A DNA stretch of 64,000 nt, from positions 620,001 through 684,000 of the forward strand of contig NZ_FSRC01000001.1 in assembly GCF_900129785.1 (NCBI RefSeq), read 5' to 3'. This DNA is from Algoriphagus halophilus (GTDB taxonomy: Bacteria; Bacteroidota; Bacteroidia; Cytophagales; Cyclobacteriaceae). Below, piece after piece: positions 34,090-43,509 of this stretch; the stretch's first letter is position 1, and each line of letters starts with the position of its first letter. The notes under the pieces are model-generated. The model ran no database searches. It had not been told where the DNA came from and was given only the letters and a program-made list of their open reading frames with translations. A program made the translations under genes and the position numbers.

Positions 34090-34668
34090 ATGGAGCATGA
34101 AGTAATCGTGCAGATCAGTAACAAGATCAAAAGCATCAGAAAAGAAAAAAACCTCACCCTACAGGATATCGCCGATCGAGCAGGAGTAACCAAAGGCTTG
34201 ATCTCCCAAATTGAGAACAGCAGAACTATCCCTTCCCTTTTAGTATTGATCCAGATTATCCAGGCCTTGGAAGTGGATCTGGATTCATTTTTTGCAGAGT
34301 TAAGCAGGTATAGTCAGGAGACAAAAATTATCGTCCAGCGGAAATCCGACTACGAGCGATTCGAAAAGGAGCCTGCCAGTGGCTATGAGTATTTTCGGAT
34401 TTTTACCAAGAAAATGGGGCAAAGCACCATCGACATTGTCCTGTTGGAAATCCAGCCGGGAAGCACCAGGGATTTTGTGCAGACCGAGGCTTTTGAATAC
34501 AAATTCATCATTTCTGGCTCGGTCAAATATGTGTTCCGGGATCAGGAAATTGTTTTAAATGCCGGAGATTCCTTGTTATTTGATGGCCGCCTGGAGCATA
34601 ATCCCGTGAATGAAGGGGAGGTGCCTGTCCAGATGTTGGTAGTCTATTTCTTTGAACAGAAACGCTAG
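34090..34668 (+). CDS. XRE-cupin transcriptional regulator
   Basis: 192 residues. N-terminal HTH (about 8-65, 'LTLQDIADRAGVTKGLISQIENSRTIPSLLVLI') and C-terminal cupin (about 110-185, 'EFKFIISGSVKYVFRDQEIVLNAGDSLLFDGRLEHNPVN'-like pattern). Such proteins sense small ligands, often amino or carboxylic compounds. Placed 84 bp after the FAD oxidoreductase gene, it is the likely regulator of the phosphonate-type pair. Confidence 0.92.
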   Translation: MEHEVIVQISNKIKSIRKEKNLTLQDIADRAGVTKGLISQIENSRTIPSLLVLIQIIQALEVDLDSFFAELSRYSQETKIIVQRKSDYERFEKEPASGYEYFRIFTKKMGQSTIDIVLLEIQPGSTRDFVQTEAFEYKFIISGSVKYVFRDQEIVLNAGDSLLFDGRLEHNPVNEGEVPVQMLVVYFFEQKR

Positions 34669-34669
34669 A

Positions 34670-35278
34670 ATGAAGTATTTTCTTTTCCTGATCCTCCTAT
34701 TGGCAAGCTGGACCTCCCAGGCGCAGACCAGGTATCGTGATGAATTGGGCAGGTCGGTATCCAAAGATGAATTCCAAAACAAGATTTTGAACGGTCCTTA
34801 TTTTGGGGTACCCAGTGAGGATCCGGAAGTGATGATGCTCATCTATCGTATGCCCTTCGGTAAAGTGGAACCGGGACCATTTTATGAAAAGCTGGGAAAA
34901 TCAGAGGAGTTGAAGGAAGGGAAATCACTGATCGTGATTTTTTATCCGGGGAAAGATGAATGCAATTCCACAGGGGACAATGCCAATGACCGAAGGTATT
35001 TTCAGAAAACCCATGATTATTTAATGAAGGTGGCAGCGAAAAGAAATGCTTCTGAACCGGACTACATCTTCAAAAACTCCCATGGCTTGGAAAAATACCA
35101 AGGAATTATTTCCTGGATGCCCGATCCAGATGGTGTTTTTGAGCAGGAGTTTTTTAAATTCCCTTATCCCTGCAGAAGCTTTGTGGTGATCCATCCAAGT
35201 GGGGAATACCGTTCGATTTTGGGAGAGTTTCCCAACAACCAGGTCGATCAGGCATTGAAAATATTGAACAAAAACTAA
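34670..35278 (+). CDS. Secreted hypothetical protein, possible thioredoxin-like fold
   Basis: 202 residues from ATG-34670, one base after the regulator stop; this start gives a signal peptide (MKYFLFLILLLASWTSQAQ). Segments 'SLIVIFYPGKDECNST' and 'SFVVIHPSGEYRSILGEF' resemble the core strands of thioredoxin-like proteins, but there is no CxxC (two lone Cys only). Function unknown. Probably co-transcribed with the regulator and the acetyltransferase that follows 5 bp later. Confidence 0.75.
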   Translation: MKYFLFLILLLASWTSQAQTRYRDELGRSVSKDEFQNKILNGPYFGVPSEDPEVMMLIYRMPFGKVEPGPFYEKLGKSEELKEGKSLIVIFYPGKDECNSTGDNANDRRYFQKTHDYLMKVAAKRNASEPDYIFKNSHGLEKYQGIISWMPDPDGVFEQEFFKFPYPCRSFVVIHPSGEYRSILGEFPNNQVDQALKILNKN

Positions 35279-35282
35279 CATT

Positions 35283-35801
35283 ATGAAACCCGTGGATATT
35301 CAGGAAGTAACTGCCAATGAATTAGAGGAGTTGGTACTTATGGCCAGGAAGTCGTTTTTAGAAGCTTTTACTGCCGGCAATAAAATTGAAAATGTTTACG
35401 CCTATTTGGATGAAGCATTCACTCCCGCCCAATTTGAAAAGGAATTTATCAACCCTTGTTCCAAGTTCTTTGTCGCGAAGTCAGAAGGGAAAATCATTGG
35501 CTATACCAAGGTCAATCAAGTGCCTTCCCAAACAGATATCCATGATGAAGAGAGTTTGGAGATTGCCAGATTGTATGTATTGGAAGTATACAAAGGTCAG
35601 GGTTTTGGGAAGCAGTTACTGGACTATGCTTTTGATTTTGCCCGGAAAAACTCATTGAAATATGTGTGGTTGGGAGTTTGGGAGCATAATAAACATGCCA
35701 TTCAGTTTTACGAAAAACAGGGGTTTAAAAAATTCGGGACTCACCCTTTTCCATTCGGAGATGAGGTTCAAACGGACTGGCTGATGAAAAAAGATACCTG
35801 A
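35283..35801 (+). CDS. GNAT family N-acetyltransferase
   Basis: 172 residues. Acetyl-CoA site 'LYVLEVYKGQGFGKQLLDYAFDFARK' (RxxGxG-like: QGFGK) and typical C-terminal 'VWEHNKHAIQFYEKQGFKKFGTHPF'. N-terminal region ('LEELVLMARKSFLEAFTAGN') resembles spermidine/polyamine acetyltransferase-like members of Bacteroidota. Substrate unproven. Confidence 0.92.
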   Translation: MKPVDIQEVTANELEELVLMARKSFLEAFTAGNKIENVYAYLDEAFTPAQFEKEFINPCSKFFVAKSEGKIIGYTKVNQVPSQTDIHDEESLEIARLYVLEVYKGQGFGKQLLDYAFDFARKNSLKYVWLGVWEHNKHAIQFYEKQGFKKFGTHPFPFGDEVQTDWLMKKDT

Positions 35802-35885
35802 ATCCAACAGGTAAACATTAATCAGAAGGTAAATTCTCAAAATTGAATTTAATCCTTAATTTTCGAATTAAAGAATCTAGTAAGG

Positions 35886-38264
35886 ATGAAGCAAAAACCC
35901 ATTTTTTGGATACTTTTCATTTCCCTATTGGGGGCAGCATTATACATTCATACCTTTAATTATGGGTATTCCGGAGACGACGGGATTTATGCCTACTTCA
36001 ATCGTGTCACCCAAAAAGGATTAGCCGAATGGACAGAACTGTTTCAATACGGTTCCATGAATTTTATTTCAATTAATCCCGTAAATACCAGTATTTACAG
36101 ACCTTTTACTTTATTGACCTTTGCGATAGAGTATCAGATTTTCGGGGAGTTCAATGCCACAAACGGTCACATTCTCAATGTGATTTTATATTTCTTCTTA
36201 TTGGTCATTTTGGGGAATCTTATGGTGATCCTGTCCCAAAAGAAGGCCCTTCCGATCTTTGTTCCTTTACTGGTTTTACTTCTGTATGCAGTTCACCCGA
36301 TCCATACGGAAGTGGTGGCATCGGTCAAAAGCAGGGATACTTTATTAGCTTCCTTGTTCGCTTTTTCGGCGATTCTTTACTGGGTCAAAAATGAAGGGAG
36401 CTTTACCCTTCCTAAGCAATTTTTGGTGGGAGGCTTATTTTTCCTTTCCCTGATTTCCAAAGAGGAGACCATTACCCTGATGGCTTTGGTGTTCTTAATC
36501 GCTTACTTCTTTCAGAAACGCTCCTTTGGAGCAAGTATCAAATCTGTAATTCCCTATTTGATTCCGGTCATCCTTTATTTGGTATGCCGGGCGATCGTGT
36601 TGGATGAAGCAGCCACCGTATATGATTCCAAAATCAATTCCGTGTTATATGGAGTATCAGGCGGAGAAAGACTGGCCACCAACCTATTTATTTACCTCCA
36701 GTATGTAAAATTGCTGGTAGTTCCCCATCCACTTTCCTGGGATTATTCCTTCAGCCAGATTGATGTTCAAACCTTTGCCAATCCTCTTGTTTGGGTCAGT
36801 TTGCTATTCTTCGCCGGGTTGATTTTTGTGGCAGTCAAAGGCCTGAAGTCCCGGTCATTGATCAGTTTTGGGATTCTTTTTTACCTGGCTACTTTTTCGA
36901 TTTTCGCCAACTTGACAGATTCTTTGACCATTGGATCGAATCTCGGAGAGCGGTTTCTGTTCATCCCTTCTCTGGCATTCTGTTTTTTGGTGGTATATGG
37001 ACTTTATATGCTCATGCAGCATTATCAAATCCAAAAGGCCCCTCTTATTTCCTTGTTGATTTTAATGCCGTTCTTACTTGCTTTCTCCTGGAAGACCATC
37101 GATCGCGCCAAAGTATGGAAAGACGGCCTATCACTTTCCTATTCAGGAATTGAAACTGCTCCAAAAAGTTGGAGAACACATGTGATGTATGCAGAGGAAT
37201 TACGTTTGGAAGCCGCCAAACTAAAAACAACTTCTCCAGATTCCGCCAGGGATTACTATGCCGAATCGGTGGTACATTTTGATCAGGCTTATGAGATTTT
37301 GGGAGAAGATGCCTCGGTCTCCCAATATTTGGCTGCATTAGCAGAGTCTTTACTAGGAGTGGGAGATACTACCAGAGCGTTGGTGGTGCTGGAGCAAAGC
37401 ATAGAAAAACAACCGGATTCCCATTTCGCCAAATTCAAATTGGCGGCAATTTCCTTTGAACAAGGAGACTATGAGAGGGCAAGGCGGCTGTACCTGGAAA
37501 GCCTTCAGACGAAGAAGCCTGATTTGTATGCGACCTATAAAAACTTGGGATTGACCTATATCCGTCTGAATGAAAAAGCGAATGCGGTGGCAGTTTTTGA
37601 AAAGGCACTGGAGGTACAAGAGGATCCGGAAATCAATAGAAACCTGGCTTATCTGTATACCGAATTGGGGGATTTGGAAAAGGCCAAAGCCTATGGCGCA
37701 GGAGAAGATGATTTTTCTGTGGAAGAGACCGCCTTTTTATTGGCGATGAGAGCGGGAAATACTGCCTTTGAAAATAAAAATTATGCGGAAGCAGTCCGGA
37801 ATTATTCAGAAATAGAGGCAGCGTTTGAGGACTTTGGAGGCTCAGAAAAGTATCCCTCCTATTATGCTGCTTACGGAAAAGCCTTGTTGGAGTCCAAGGA
37901 TACCCTTGCCTCAAAAGCCAGGTTTTTGAAAGCATATGAGGTTGATCCGGGCAATTCGGTGGTGTTGACCAATTTAGGTACGATCTCCTTTTTGAAGGAC
38001 AGGAATTATGCGAATGCAGAAAAGTATTTCAGGGCTGCAGTGGAGGCCGGTCATGAAGATCAGTTCTCCGCCTATACAAACCTTGGGACGGCCTTGATTG
38101 TACAGAGAAAAGAACGAGAAGCCATTGAGGCATTTGAAAAATCCCTTCAATATGGGTCTAGCAGATCTGTGCTCTCCAATTTGTACCTGCTCAATAAAGC
38201 GGTGGGGAATGAGGAACGGATGAAGTATTACCAAGAGCAATTGGCCAATACGAGTAATCAATAA
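35886..38264 (+). CDS. TMTC-like membrane glycosyltransferase with C-terminal TPR repeats
   Basis: 792 residues. About 10 hydrophobic segments in the first 400 residues, with 'YSGDDGIYAYFNRVTQKG' in the first loop (acidic pair) and 'HPIHTEVVASVKSRDTLLASLFAF', a hallmark of DUF1736/TMTC and related GT-C enzymes. Residues about 410-790 are tandem TPR units ('YATYKNLGLTYIRLNEKANAVAVFEKALEV'). In eukaryotes TMTC proteins O-mannosylate; the bacterial role is inferred as protein or envelope glycosylation from a polyprenyl donor. Confidence 0.82.
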   Translation: MKQKPIFWILFISLLGAALYIHTFNYGYSGDDGIYAYFNRVTQKGLAEWTELFQYGSMNFISINPVNTSIYRPFTLLTFAIEYQIFGEFNATNGHILNVILYFFLLVILGNLMVILSQKKALPIFVPLLVLLLYAVHPIHTEVVASVKSRDTLLASLFAFSAILYWVKNEGSFTLPKQFLVGGLFFLSLISKEETITLMALVFLIAYFFQKRSFGASIKSVIPYLIPVILYLVCRAIVLDEAATVYDSKINSVLYGVSGGERLATNLFIYLQYVKLLVVPHPLSWDYSFSQIDVQTFANPLVWVSLLFFAGLIFVAVKGLKSRSLISFGILFYLATFSIFANLTDSLTIGSNLGERFLFIPSLAFCFLVVYGLYMLMQHYQIQKAPLISLLILMPFLLAFSWKTIDRAKVWKDGLSLSYSGIETAPKSWRTHVMYAEELRLEAAKLKTTSPDSARDYYAESVVHFDQAYEILGEDASVSQYLAALAESLLGVGDTTRALVVLEQSIEKQPDSHFAKFKLAAISFEQGDYERARRLYLESLQTKKPDLYATYKNLGLTYIRLNEKANAVAVFEKALEVQEDPEINRNLAYLYTELGDLEKAKAYGAGEDDFSVEETAFLLAMRAGNTAFENKNYAEAVRNYSEIEAAFEDFGGSEKYPSYYAAYGKALLESKDTLASKARFLKAYEVDPGNSVVLTNLGTISFLKDRNYANAEKYFRAAVEAGHEDQFSAYTNLGTALIVQRKEREAIEAFEKSLQYGSSRSVLSNLYLLNKAVGNEERMKYYQEQLANTSNQ

Positions 38265-38268
38265 AAAG

Positions 38269-38293
38269 AAAGGCAACCCATTGGGTCGCCTTT
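38269..38293. terminator. Bidirectional terminator between the TPR and OmpA genes
   Basis: Stem aaaggc-accc / gggt-gccttt with one A-C mismatch. On the minus strand it is followed by a T-rich tail (tctttttatt), so it serves the OmpA gene best. Confidence 0.65.
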
Positions 38294-38319
38294 CGGATCT
38301 ATAAATAGGGTGGTAGGAC

Positions 38320-38994
38320 TTATTGTCCCAACTCACCTCGTTCAGCCATACGTTTCATTTTCTTATTGGCATAAATAGCCACTTCCACCCTTCGGTTTTG
38401 TTGTCTTCCGGCTTCGTTTTCATTCGTGGCAATCGGCTGTGATTCTCCGTATGCCGCAGTTTCCAATCGGGATCGATCAATACCCATGGCAGTCAGGTAA
38501 TCTTCTACAGAATAAGCCCTTTCCCTGGATAGGTTTAGGTTATAGTCATCAGAACCTGTGGCATCTGTGTGGCCTTCCGCTAGGATATTGGTGTCCTCGT
38601 ATTTTTTCAAGGTCTCAGAAAGTTCGGTCAAGTTTTCTCTGGAGTTGGCATTGAGATCAGATTTATCCACTGCGAACATCAATCCGGAATCAAAGGTGAT
38701 CTTAATTCCCTCACCTACTCGTTCAACGGTAGCACCTTCCAGATCTCTCTGAAGTTCTTCAGCAGCCTTATCCATTTGGTTTCCGATAATGGCACCCGCG
38801 GTACCTCCGATGGCAGAACCAATCAATACACCTGTGGCTGTATTGTCTTTTCCGGCAATTACACCACCAAGCACACCGCCGGCGGCACCGCCTATTGCAC
38901 CACCTTTGACGGCATTACTTGATTTACAACTCACAGCTCCCAGGGATACGGAAGCGATCATTACGGTATAAAGAATTTTGTTGGTCGTTTTCAT
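38320..38994 (-). CDS. OmpA family lipoprotein with glycine-zipper domain
   Basis: 224 residues. Lipoprotein signal (Cys23 in 'LGAVSC'), a glycine-zipper segment of GxxxG repeats (about 30-75, 'GGAIGGAAGGVLGGVIAG'), then an OmpA_C peptidoglycan-binding domain (about 105-215) with 'EGHTDATGSDDYNLNLSRERAYSVEDYL' and 'NRRVEVAI'. Anchors the outer membrane to peptidoglycan. Short C-terminal basic/acidic tail. Confidence 0.94.
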   Translation of the reverse strand: MKTTNKILYTVMIASVSLGAVSCKSSNAVKGGAIGGAAGGVLGGVIAGKDNTATGVLIGSAIGGTAGAIIGNQMDKAAEELQRDLEGATVERVGEGIKITFDSGLMFAVDKSDLNANSRENLTELSETLKKYEDTNILAEGHTDATGSDDYNLNLSRERAYSVEDYLTAMGIDRSRLETAAYGESQPIATNENEAGRQQNRRVEVAIYANKKMKRMAERGELGQ

Positions 38995-39246
38995 AATCTT
39001 TTTGTTTGATACCAGCAGCAGTTCAAATCATAGGCCATTGCGATTCTGGGCGATTTTGGCTGTTTTTGCGAAATTAGGATGGAAAATTATTCCCGAAAAT
39101 GGGGAGTAGTCCACAGTTTTTGACTAATCTTAATCTATAGAAGAAGGAGGTGAGGGGGCCAATCTGGATGAAAAAGCTGCAGCCATCAGAAAGGGATCCT
39201 TGGTTTCGATGCAATCCAAAAGTATTTTCATGCAAAGATTACTTTT

Positions 39247-40494
39247 ATGAGAAAGACCATTCTGTTTGTAGTAGCCTTGATGGGATTGCATTGCTATTCC
39301 TGGGCACAGGAATCCAAAAAACCAGTGGTGATTCTGATCTCCCTGGATGGATTTCGATATGATTATGTGGAGCGGTTTCAGCCTGAAAACCTAAGTAGAT
39401 TTATTGAAGGAGGGACCGCCGCTAAATCTTTAATTCCTTCTTTTCCTACCAAAACATTTCCGAATCACTACACCATCGCCACCGGGTTGAGACCGGAACA
39501 CCATGGGATTGTGGATAATGGGTTTTATGATCCGAATCGCGACGAGGAATACCATCATAACAATCCTACCTATTCAACAGATGGGTCTTGGTATGGAGGA
39601 ACGCCACTTTGGGTCTTGGCCGAACAAAATGGGTTGAAAGCGGCTAGTTATTTCTTTGTGGGGTCAGAAGCAGATGTTCAGGGAGTAAGGCCAAGCTACT
39701 ATTTTAAGTACGATGGAAGGGTCAATAACCTGACGCGGGTAAGCCAGGTATTTGAGTGGTTACAGCTTCCCGAAGAAGAAATGCCCCAGATGATTACCAT
39801 GTATTTTTCGGATATGGATGATGTAGGTCATGCCTATGGGCCGTTGAATGACCAGAAATTAAATGAAAGATTACAGCAGCTGGATCACACCTTAGGAACC
39901 TTGATGGAAGGTGTAAAAAGTTTGGACCTAGACGTCAACATTTTTATTGTTTCTGACCACGGTATGATGGAAGTGCCCTTTAAAAACTTCTTTGCGTTGG
40001 ATGAGATCACAGAGGGGCTGGATTTGAAAGTAGTAAATAATGGAGCCTTGGCACATTTGTATCTTGACAATCCCAAAAAGAAAAAAAAGGTATTGAAGAA
40101 ACTAAACAAACGTGAAGGCCCTTTTAAAGTGGTGGATGTGGAAGAATCAGAATACTATCAGGATTTATCCCGGTATGGGGATCGAATCGGTGATATTTTG
40201 ATTTTACCTGAATTGGGATTTTACATAGCCAGTAACCGGGAGGGCTTGGCCCGGGTAAAAGCCAACATGGCTAGGGCAGAGTCCGATTATTACGGAGGCC
40301 ATGGTTTTAGTCCTACCTACCAACAAATGCATGGGATATTCTATGCCAATGGACCTGAGATTAAGGAAGGGATGACCATTGAATCCTTTGAAAATATCCA
40401 TATTTACCCCTTGATCTGTCAGATTTTGGGATTACCGATTCCGGAAGGTATAGATGGGGAGTTACAGGTGTTAGCGCCAATTTTGAAAGATTAG
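39247..40494 (+). CDS. Ectonucleotide pyrophosphatase/phosphodiesterase (NPP) family, secreted
   Basis: 415 residues with signal peptide (ending YSWAQ). Metal/nucleophile motifs of the NPP branch of the alkaline phosphatase superfamily: 'LISLDGFRYDYVE', nucleophile Thr in 'FPTKTFPNHYTIATG', 'YFSDMDDVGHAYGP', 'IVSDHGMMEV' and 'GGHGFSP'. Hydrolyses nucleotide or lipid phosphodiesters in the periplasm. One base separates it from the haemoglobin gene. Confidence 0.93.
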   Translation: MRKTILFVVALMGLHCYSWAQESKKPVVILISLDGFRYDYVERFQPENLSRFIEGGTAAKSLIPSFPTKTFPNHYTIATGLRPEHHGIVDNGFYDPNRDEEYHHNNPTYSTDGSWYGGTPLWVLAEQNGLKAASYFFVGSEADVQGVRPSYYFKYDGRVNNLTRVSQVFEWLQLPEEEMPQMITMYFSDMDDVGHAYGPLNDQKLNERLQQLDHTLGTLMEGVKSLDLDVNIFIVSDHGMMEVPFKNFFALDEITEGLDLKVVNNGALAHLYLDNPKKKKKVLKKLNKREGPFKVVDVEESEYYQDLSRYGDRIGDILILPELGFYIASNREGLARVKANMARAESDYYGGHGFSPTYQQMHGIFYANGPEIKEGMTIESFENIHIYPLICQILGLPIPEGIDGELQVLAPILKD

Positions 40495-40495
40495 A

Positions 40496-40894
40496 ATGGA
40501 TAAGATTGATATTCGCAGTAGAAAAGAAGTAGACTTTCTGGTTCGAAGGTTTTATGATCAGGTACGGGTTCATGAAACCTTGGGTCCTGTGTTTAATCAG
40601 ATTGTGGAGGACTGGGAGCATCATTTGACCCATTTAAGTGATTTTTGGGAGATGATTTTACTGCAAACCGGTCCAGGGGCCGGCAAGTTTAACCCCACCA
40701 AAGTCCATCGGGAAGTGGATGCCGCAGTAGATCACAGCATAGAGCAGCAACATTTTGGGAATTGGCTGGAGTTATGGTTTACCACCATTGATCGGTATTT
40801 TGAAGGAGAAGTGGCAGCTTATGCCAAAGAGCATGCGCGAAGAATGGCTCATATGTTGTTTATGAGAATATGGGAGGGGAGACAATTGAACTGA
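40496..40894 (+). CDS. Group III truncated haemoglobin
   Basis: 132 residues, single 2/2 globin: 'VDFLVRRFYDQVRVHETLGPVFNQIVEDWEHHLTHLSDFWEMIL' and 'HFGNWLELWFTTIDRYFEGEVAAYAKEHARRMAHML' match the group III (trHb3, Ctb/HbP) pattern, with proximal His in the second segment. Such proteins act in NO or oxygen chemistry. It lies between the NPP gene and a formate/nitrite transporter gene, giving a possible nitrite/NO context. Confidence 0.9.
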   Translation: MDKIDIRSRKEVDFLVRRFYDQVRVHETLGPVFNQIVEDWEHHLTHLSDFWEMILLQTGPGAGKFNPTKVHREVDAAVDHSIEQQHFGNWLELWFTTIDRYFEGEVAAYAKEHARRMAHMLFMRIWEGRQLN

Positions 40895-40941
40895 CCTATC
40901 CTTTTTGCAAAAGAATCACCCAGGTGAAAAATCCTAGAAAT

Positions 40942-41859
40942 ATGACCGAGGAAGAAAAAAAATATGCTGCAGAACAAAAGAAGTTAGCTGCTGAAGAAAA
41001 AAAGCTGGCTGCAGAAGAGAAAAAGAAGCAGAAAGTAATAGACAAGGAAATCCAGACCACCAAAAAAACTGGGAAAGATGCCCCTAAGTCACATGGGGAG
41101 ATCCTAAGAGACCAGATTTCTGATGCCTTGGAGACCTATGAAAAAAGTCCAAGTAGTTTGTTTTTGAGCTCTATCACCGCTGGTCTGGAGATTGGGTTTA
41201 GCTACCTGATGATATGCACCGTTTTCTTTTTTGCAATGGGCAAAATGGATGAAGGTTCTATTTTTAAGCTAATTTCTTTGGTCTATCCATTGGGGTTTAT
41301 CTTGGTGGTATTGGGGCAAAGTATCCTCTTTACGGAGCAAACGGCCTTGTTGACATTGCCTGTTTTAAATAAAAAGCAAACAATTAGAGCAATGCTCAAG
41401 CTATGGGGAGTGGTGATCAGCGGAAATTTAATAGGAGGCTATATCATTGCGCTGCTCCTCAATTGGCTAGGTCCAAGGTTAGGAATATTTGATAAAGAGG
41501 TAGTGGTAACCATTGCCTTGCATGTCCTGGAAGTGAAACCAATGGTGATCTTGGTCAGTGCAATCGTCGCAGGTTGGTTGATGGGGCTGCTGTCCTGGCT
41601 CCTGGCTTCGGTCAAAGATACCATCAGTAGGATTGTCATGATCTTTTTGATTACCTCTGTCTTGGCATTCACGAGTTTGCACCACAGTATTATTGGAAGC
41701 ATTGAGGTGTTTTCAGGTATGTTGAAGTCCCCGGAAATTTCGCTTTTGGATTATTTGATGTTTCAAGGATTGGCTTTACTGGGAAATGCTTTTGGAGGAG
41801 CAATTTTCGTAGGCCTGATTAAATACCGAGCATTTGTATACAATATCGTTGGCAAGTAG
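40942..41859 (+). CDS. Formate/nitrite transporter family protein with basic-acidic N-terminal extension
   Basis: 305 residues from ATG-40942; the frame is open from 40870 but that part overlaps the haemoglobin gene. The first 60 residues are a Lys/Glu/Ala coiled-coil-like repeat ('KLAAEEKKLAAEEKKKQKV'). The rest has six hydrophobic segments with the FNT signature ('GQSILFTEQTALLTLPVLN', 'GNLIGGYIIALLLNW'). Pentameric anion channel for formate, nitrite or related monovalent anions. Confidence 0.88.
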   Translation: MTEEEKKYAAEQKKLAAEEKKLAAEEKKKQKVIDKEIQTTKKTGKDAPKSHGEILRDQISDALETYEKSPSSLFLSSITAGLEIGFSYLMICTVFFFAMGKMDEGSIFKLISLVYPLGFILVVLGQSILFTEQTALLTLPVLNKKQTIRAMLKLWGVVISGNLIGGYIIALLLNWLGPRLGIFDKEVVVTIALHVLEVKPMVILVSAIVAGWLMGLLSWLLASVKDTISRIVMIFLITSVLAFTSLHHSIIGSIEVFSGMLKSPEISLLDYLMFQGLALLGNAFGGAIFVGLIKYRAFVYNIVGK

Positions 41860-41880
41860 ACCACTCTAAAATCACTTAAA

Positions 41881-42573
41881 ATGAGGAATTTTTTATACGC
41901 TGTTTTTTCAATTGGATTGACAACCTTTTGTTTTTTTCAATGCACCAAGCCTTCTAATGCACCAATCCCCTTATTTAACGGGACTAATTTGGATGGCTGG
42001 CATATGGATGTTCCAGATTTGGAAGCTGACAGCAGTTTAAGGATTCCTTTTATTATTAGAGATGGATTGCTCGTGAGCTTGGGTACGCCAGAAGGACATT
42101 TAATTACCGATCAGGAATACGGGGATTATACCTTGGAACTGGATTACCGATTTGCCGGAGAGCCCGGGAATTGTGGAATACTGGTTCATGCATCTGAGCC
42201 CAGGGCATTGTATGAGATGTTCCCAAAATCCATTGAGGTTCAACTGATGCATAGCAATGCGGGAGATTTTTGGTGTATACAGCAGGATATAAAGGTGGAG
42301 GAGATGGAAAGTAGGAGAGGTCCAAAGGAAGATTGGGGTGTGTCGGAAGGGAAAGAAAGAAGGATTGTGAATTTGACGGATGATTCAGAAAAGCCTTTGG
42401 GTGAGTGGAACCATATAAAAATCAGGTGTTTCAATGACACGATTACCGTATGGCTCAATGGAGATTTAGTCAATGAGGGCTTTGGGGCGACTGCTACCAG
42501 AGGACAAGTGGCCCTGCAGGCGGAAGGTGCTGAAGTCGAATTTAAGAATATCTTTTTGACTGAAATAAACTGA
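41881..42573 (+). CDS. DUF1080 (3-keto-disaccharide hydrolase-like) lipoprotein
   Basis: 230 residues with lipoprotein signal ('CFFQC', Cys21). The jelly-roll core is family-typical: 'PLFNGTNLDGWHM', 'YGDYTLELDYRF', 'NCGILVHAS', 'EWNHIKIRCFNDTITVWLNGDLVNEG' and 'GQVALQAEGAEVEFKNIFL'. The family includes 3-ketoglucoside hydrolases and concanavalin-like binders. 21 bp after the FNT gene. Confidence 0.92.
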   Translation: MRNFLYAVFSIGLTTFCFFQCTKPSNAPIPLFNGTNLDGWHMDVPDLEADSSLRIPFIIRDGLLVSLGTPEGHLITDQEYGDYTLELDYRFAGEPGNCGILVHASEPRALYEMFPKSIEVQLMHSNAGDFWCIQQDIKVEEMESRRGPKEDWGVSEGKERRIVNLTDDSEKPLGEWNHIKIRCFNDTITVWLNGDLVNEGFGATATRGQVALQAEGAEVEFKNIFLTEIN

Positions 42574-42710
42574 AAAAAATCCTATATTAAAGAGTTGTAA
42601 TTCATTGTTTTTCAAATTTTTGTCAGGATTATTGATGGAAATTTTAGTTTTAAATTGAACTAATTCAATTTGATTCAAGGATTATCACCAAACAACTCAG
42701 GGTTTTTATC

Positions 42711-43457
42711 ATGGAAAAGTACCTAATCATTATTAATTGGAGGACTTTTGTAGTATTGGCAATTTCCGCGGTTACTACCCATTTGACGTTGGTAAATAAT
42801 TTTCAATACAATTTTGGTCTGACTATGATCAGTATTGCAATTATTTTTCCTTTGGTTTTTTCCATTAAAAGTGCATTTAGGCGTAGAGAAAAGGCCTTGG
42901 AACACTTAGCTAGGTTCCGTTCGGCCTTGATTACTGTCAATGCCTGTTTACAAAGTCAGCCGAAAATCAGTGAGGAAGAAAAAGAGGCAGTGCAATCAGA
43001 TATTCTGGCTGTTTCAAAAAGCTTACGAGCGTATTTAGGCCCCGATCCTATTCCATTGGAAAAAGTGAGGGCGGATGCCATTAAGGTGAGTACCTATATT
43101 CAGCAGCGATCTTCCCATATGAAGTACAATGCTTCTATGAAGATCCAAGGGTTTATGGGGGATGTATTGTCAGGGATAGAAAATACTGCAGCGATCAAAG
43201 AGCATAGAACTCCGGCTTCCATCAGAGCTTACTGCCTGATCTTTATTTACCTGTATCCGATCATTTATATTCCTTCCGTTTATTACTCCCTTCAAGAGGG
43301 TGGTTCAGAGAGTAACCCATGGATATTGTATTCTCTAGGGATGATTTCCACATTCATTCTGATTTCACTTTTTAATGTTCAGATACAATTGGAGAATCCA
43401 TTTGATCAGGTAGGGGTAGATGATGTGAAATTGGAATTGTTTGATTTGAATGAGTGA
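42711..43457 (+). CDS. Bestrophin-like membrane protein
   Basis: 248 residues, about four hydrophobic segments in two pairs (about 10-30, 38-55, 175-195, 205-225). The ending 'NVQIQLENPFDQVGVDDVKLE' resembles the conserved NPFG-like/acidic segment at the end of bestrophin channels. I see enough for a distant link to bestrophin-type ion channels, not a firm assignment. Confidence 0.6.
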   Translation: MEKYLIIINWRTFVVLAISAVTTHLTLVNNFQYNFGLTMISIAIIFPLVFSIKSAFRRREKALEHLARFRSALITVNACLQSQPKISEEEKEAVQSDILAVSKSLRAYLGPDPIPLEKVRADAIKVSTYIQQRSSHMKYNASMKIQGFMGDVLSGIENTAAIKEHRTPASIRAYCLIFIYLYPIIYIPSVYYSLQEGGSESNPWILYSLGMISTFILISLFNVQIQLENPFDQVGVDDVKLELFDLNE

Positions 43458-43509
43458 TCAGTCTGAAAGTCAGGCTGATGTTTGCTGTTTTTTATGAATT
43501 AATCGAGCT

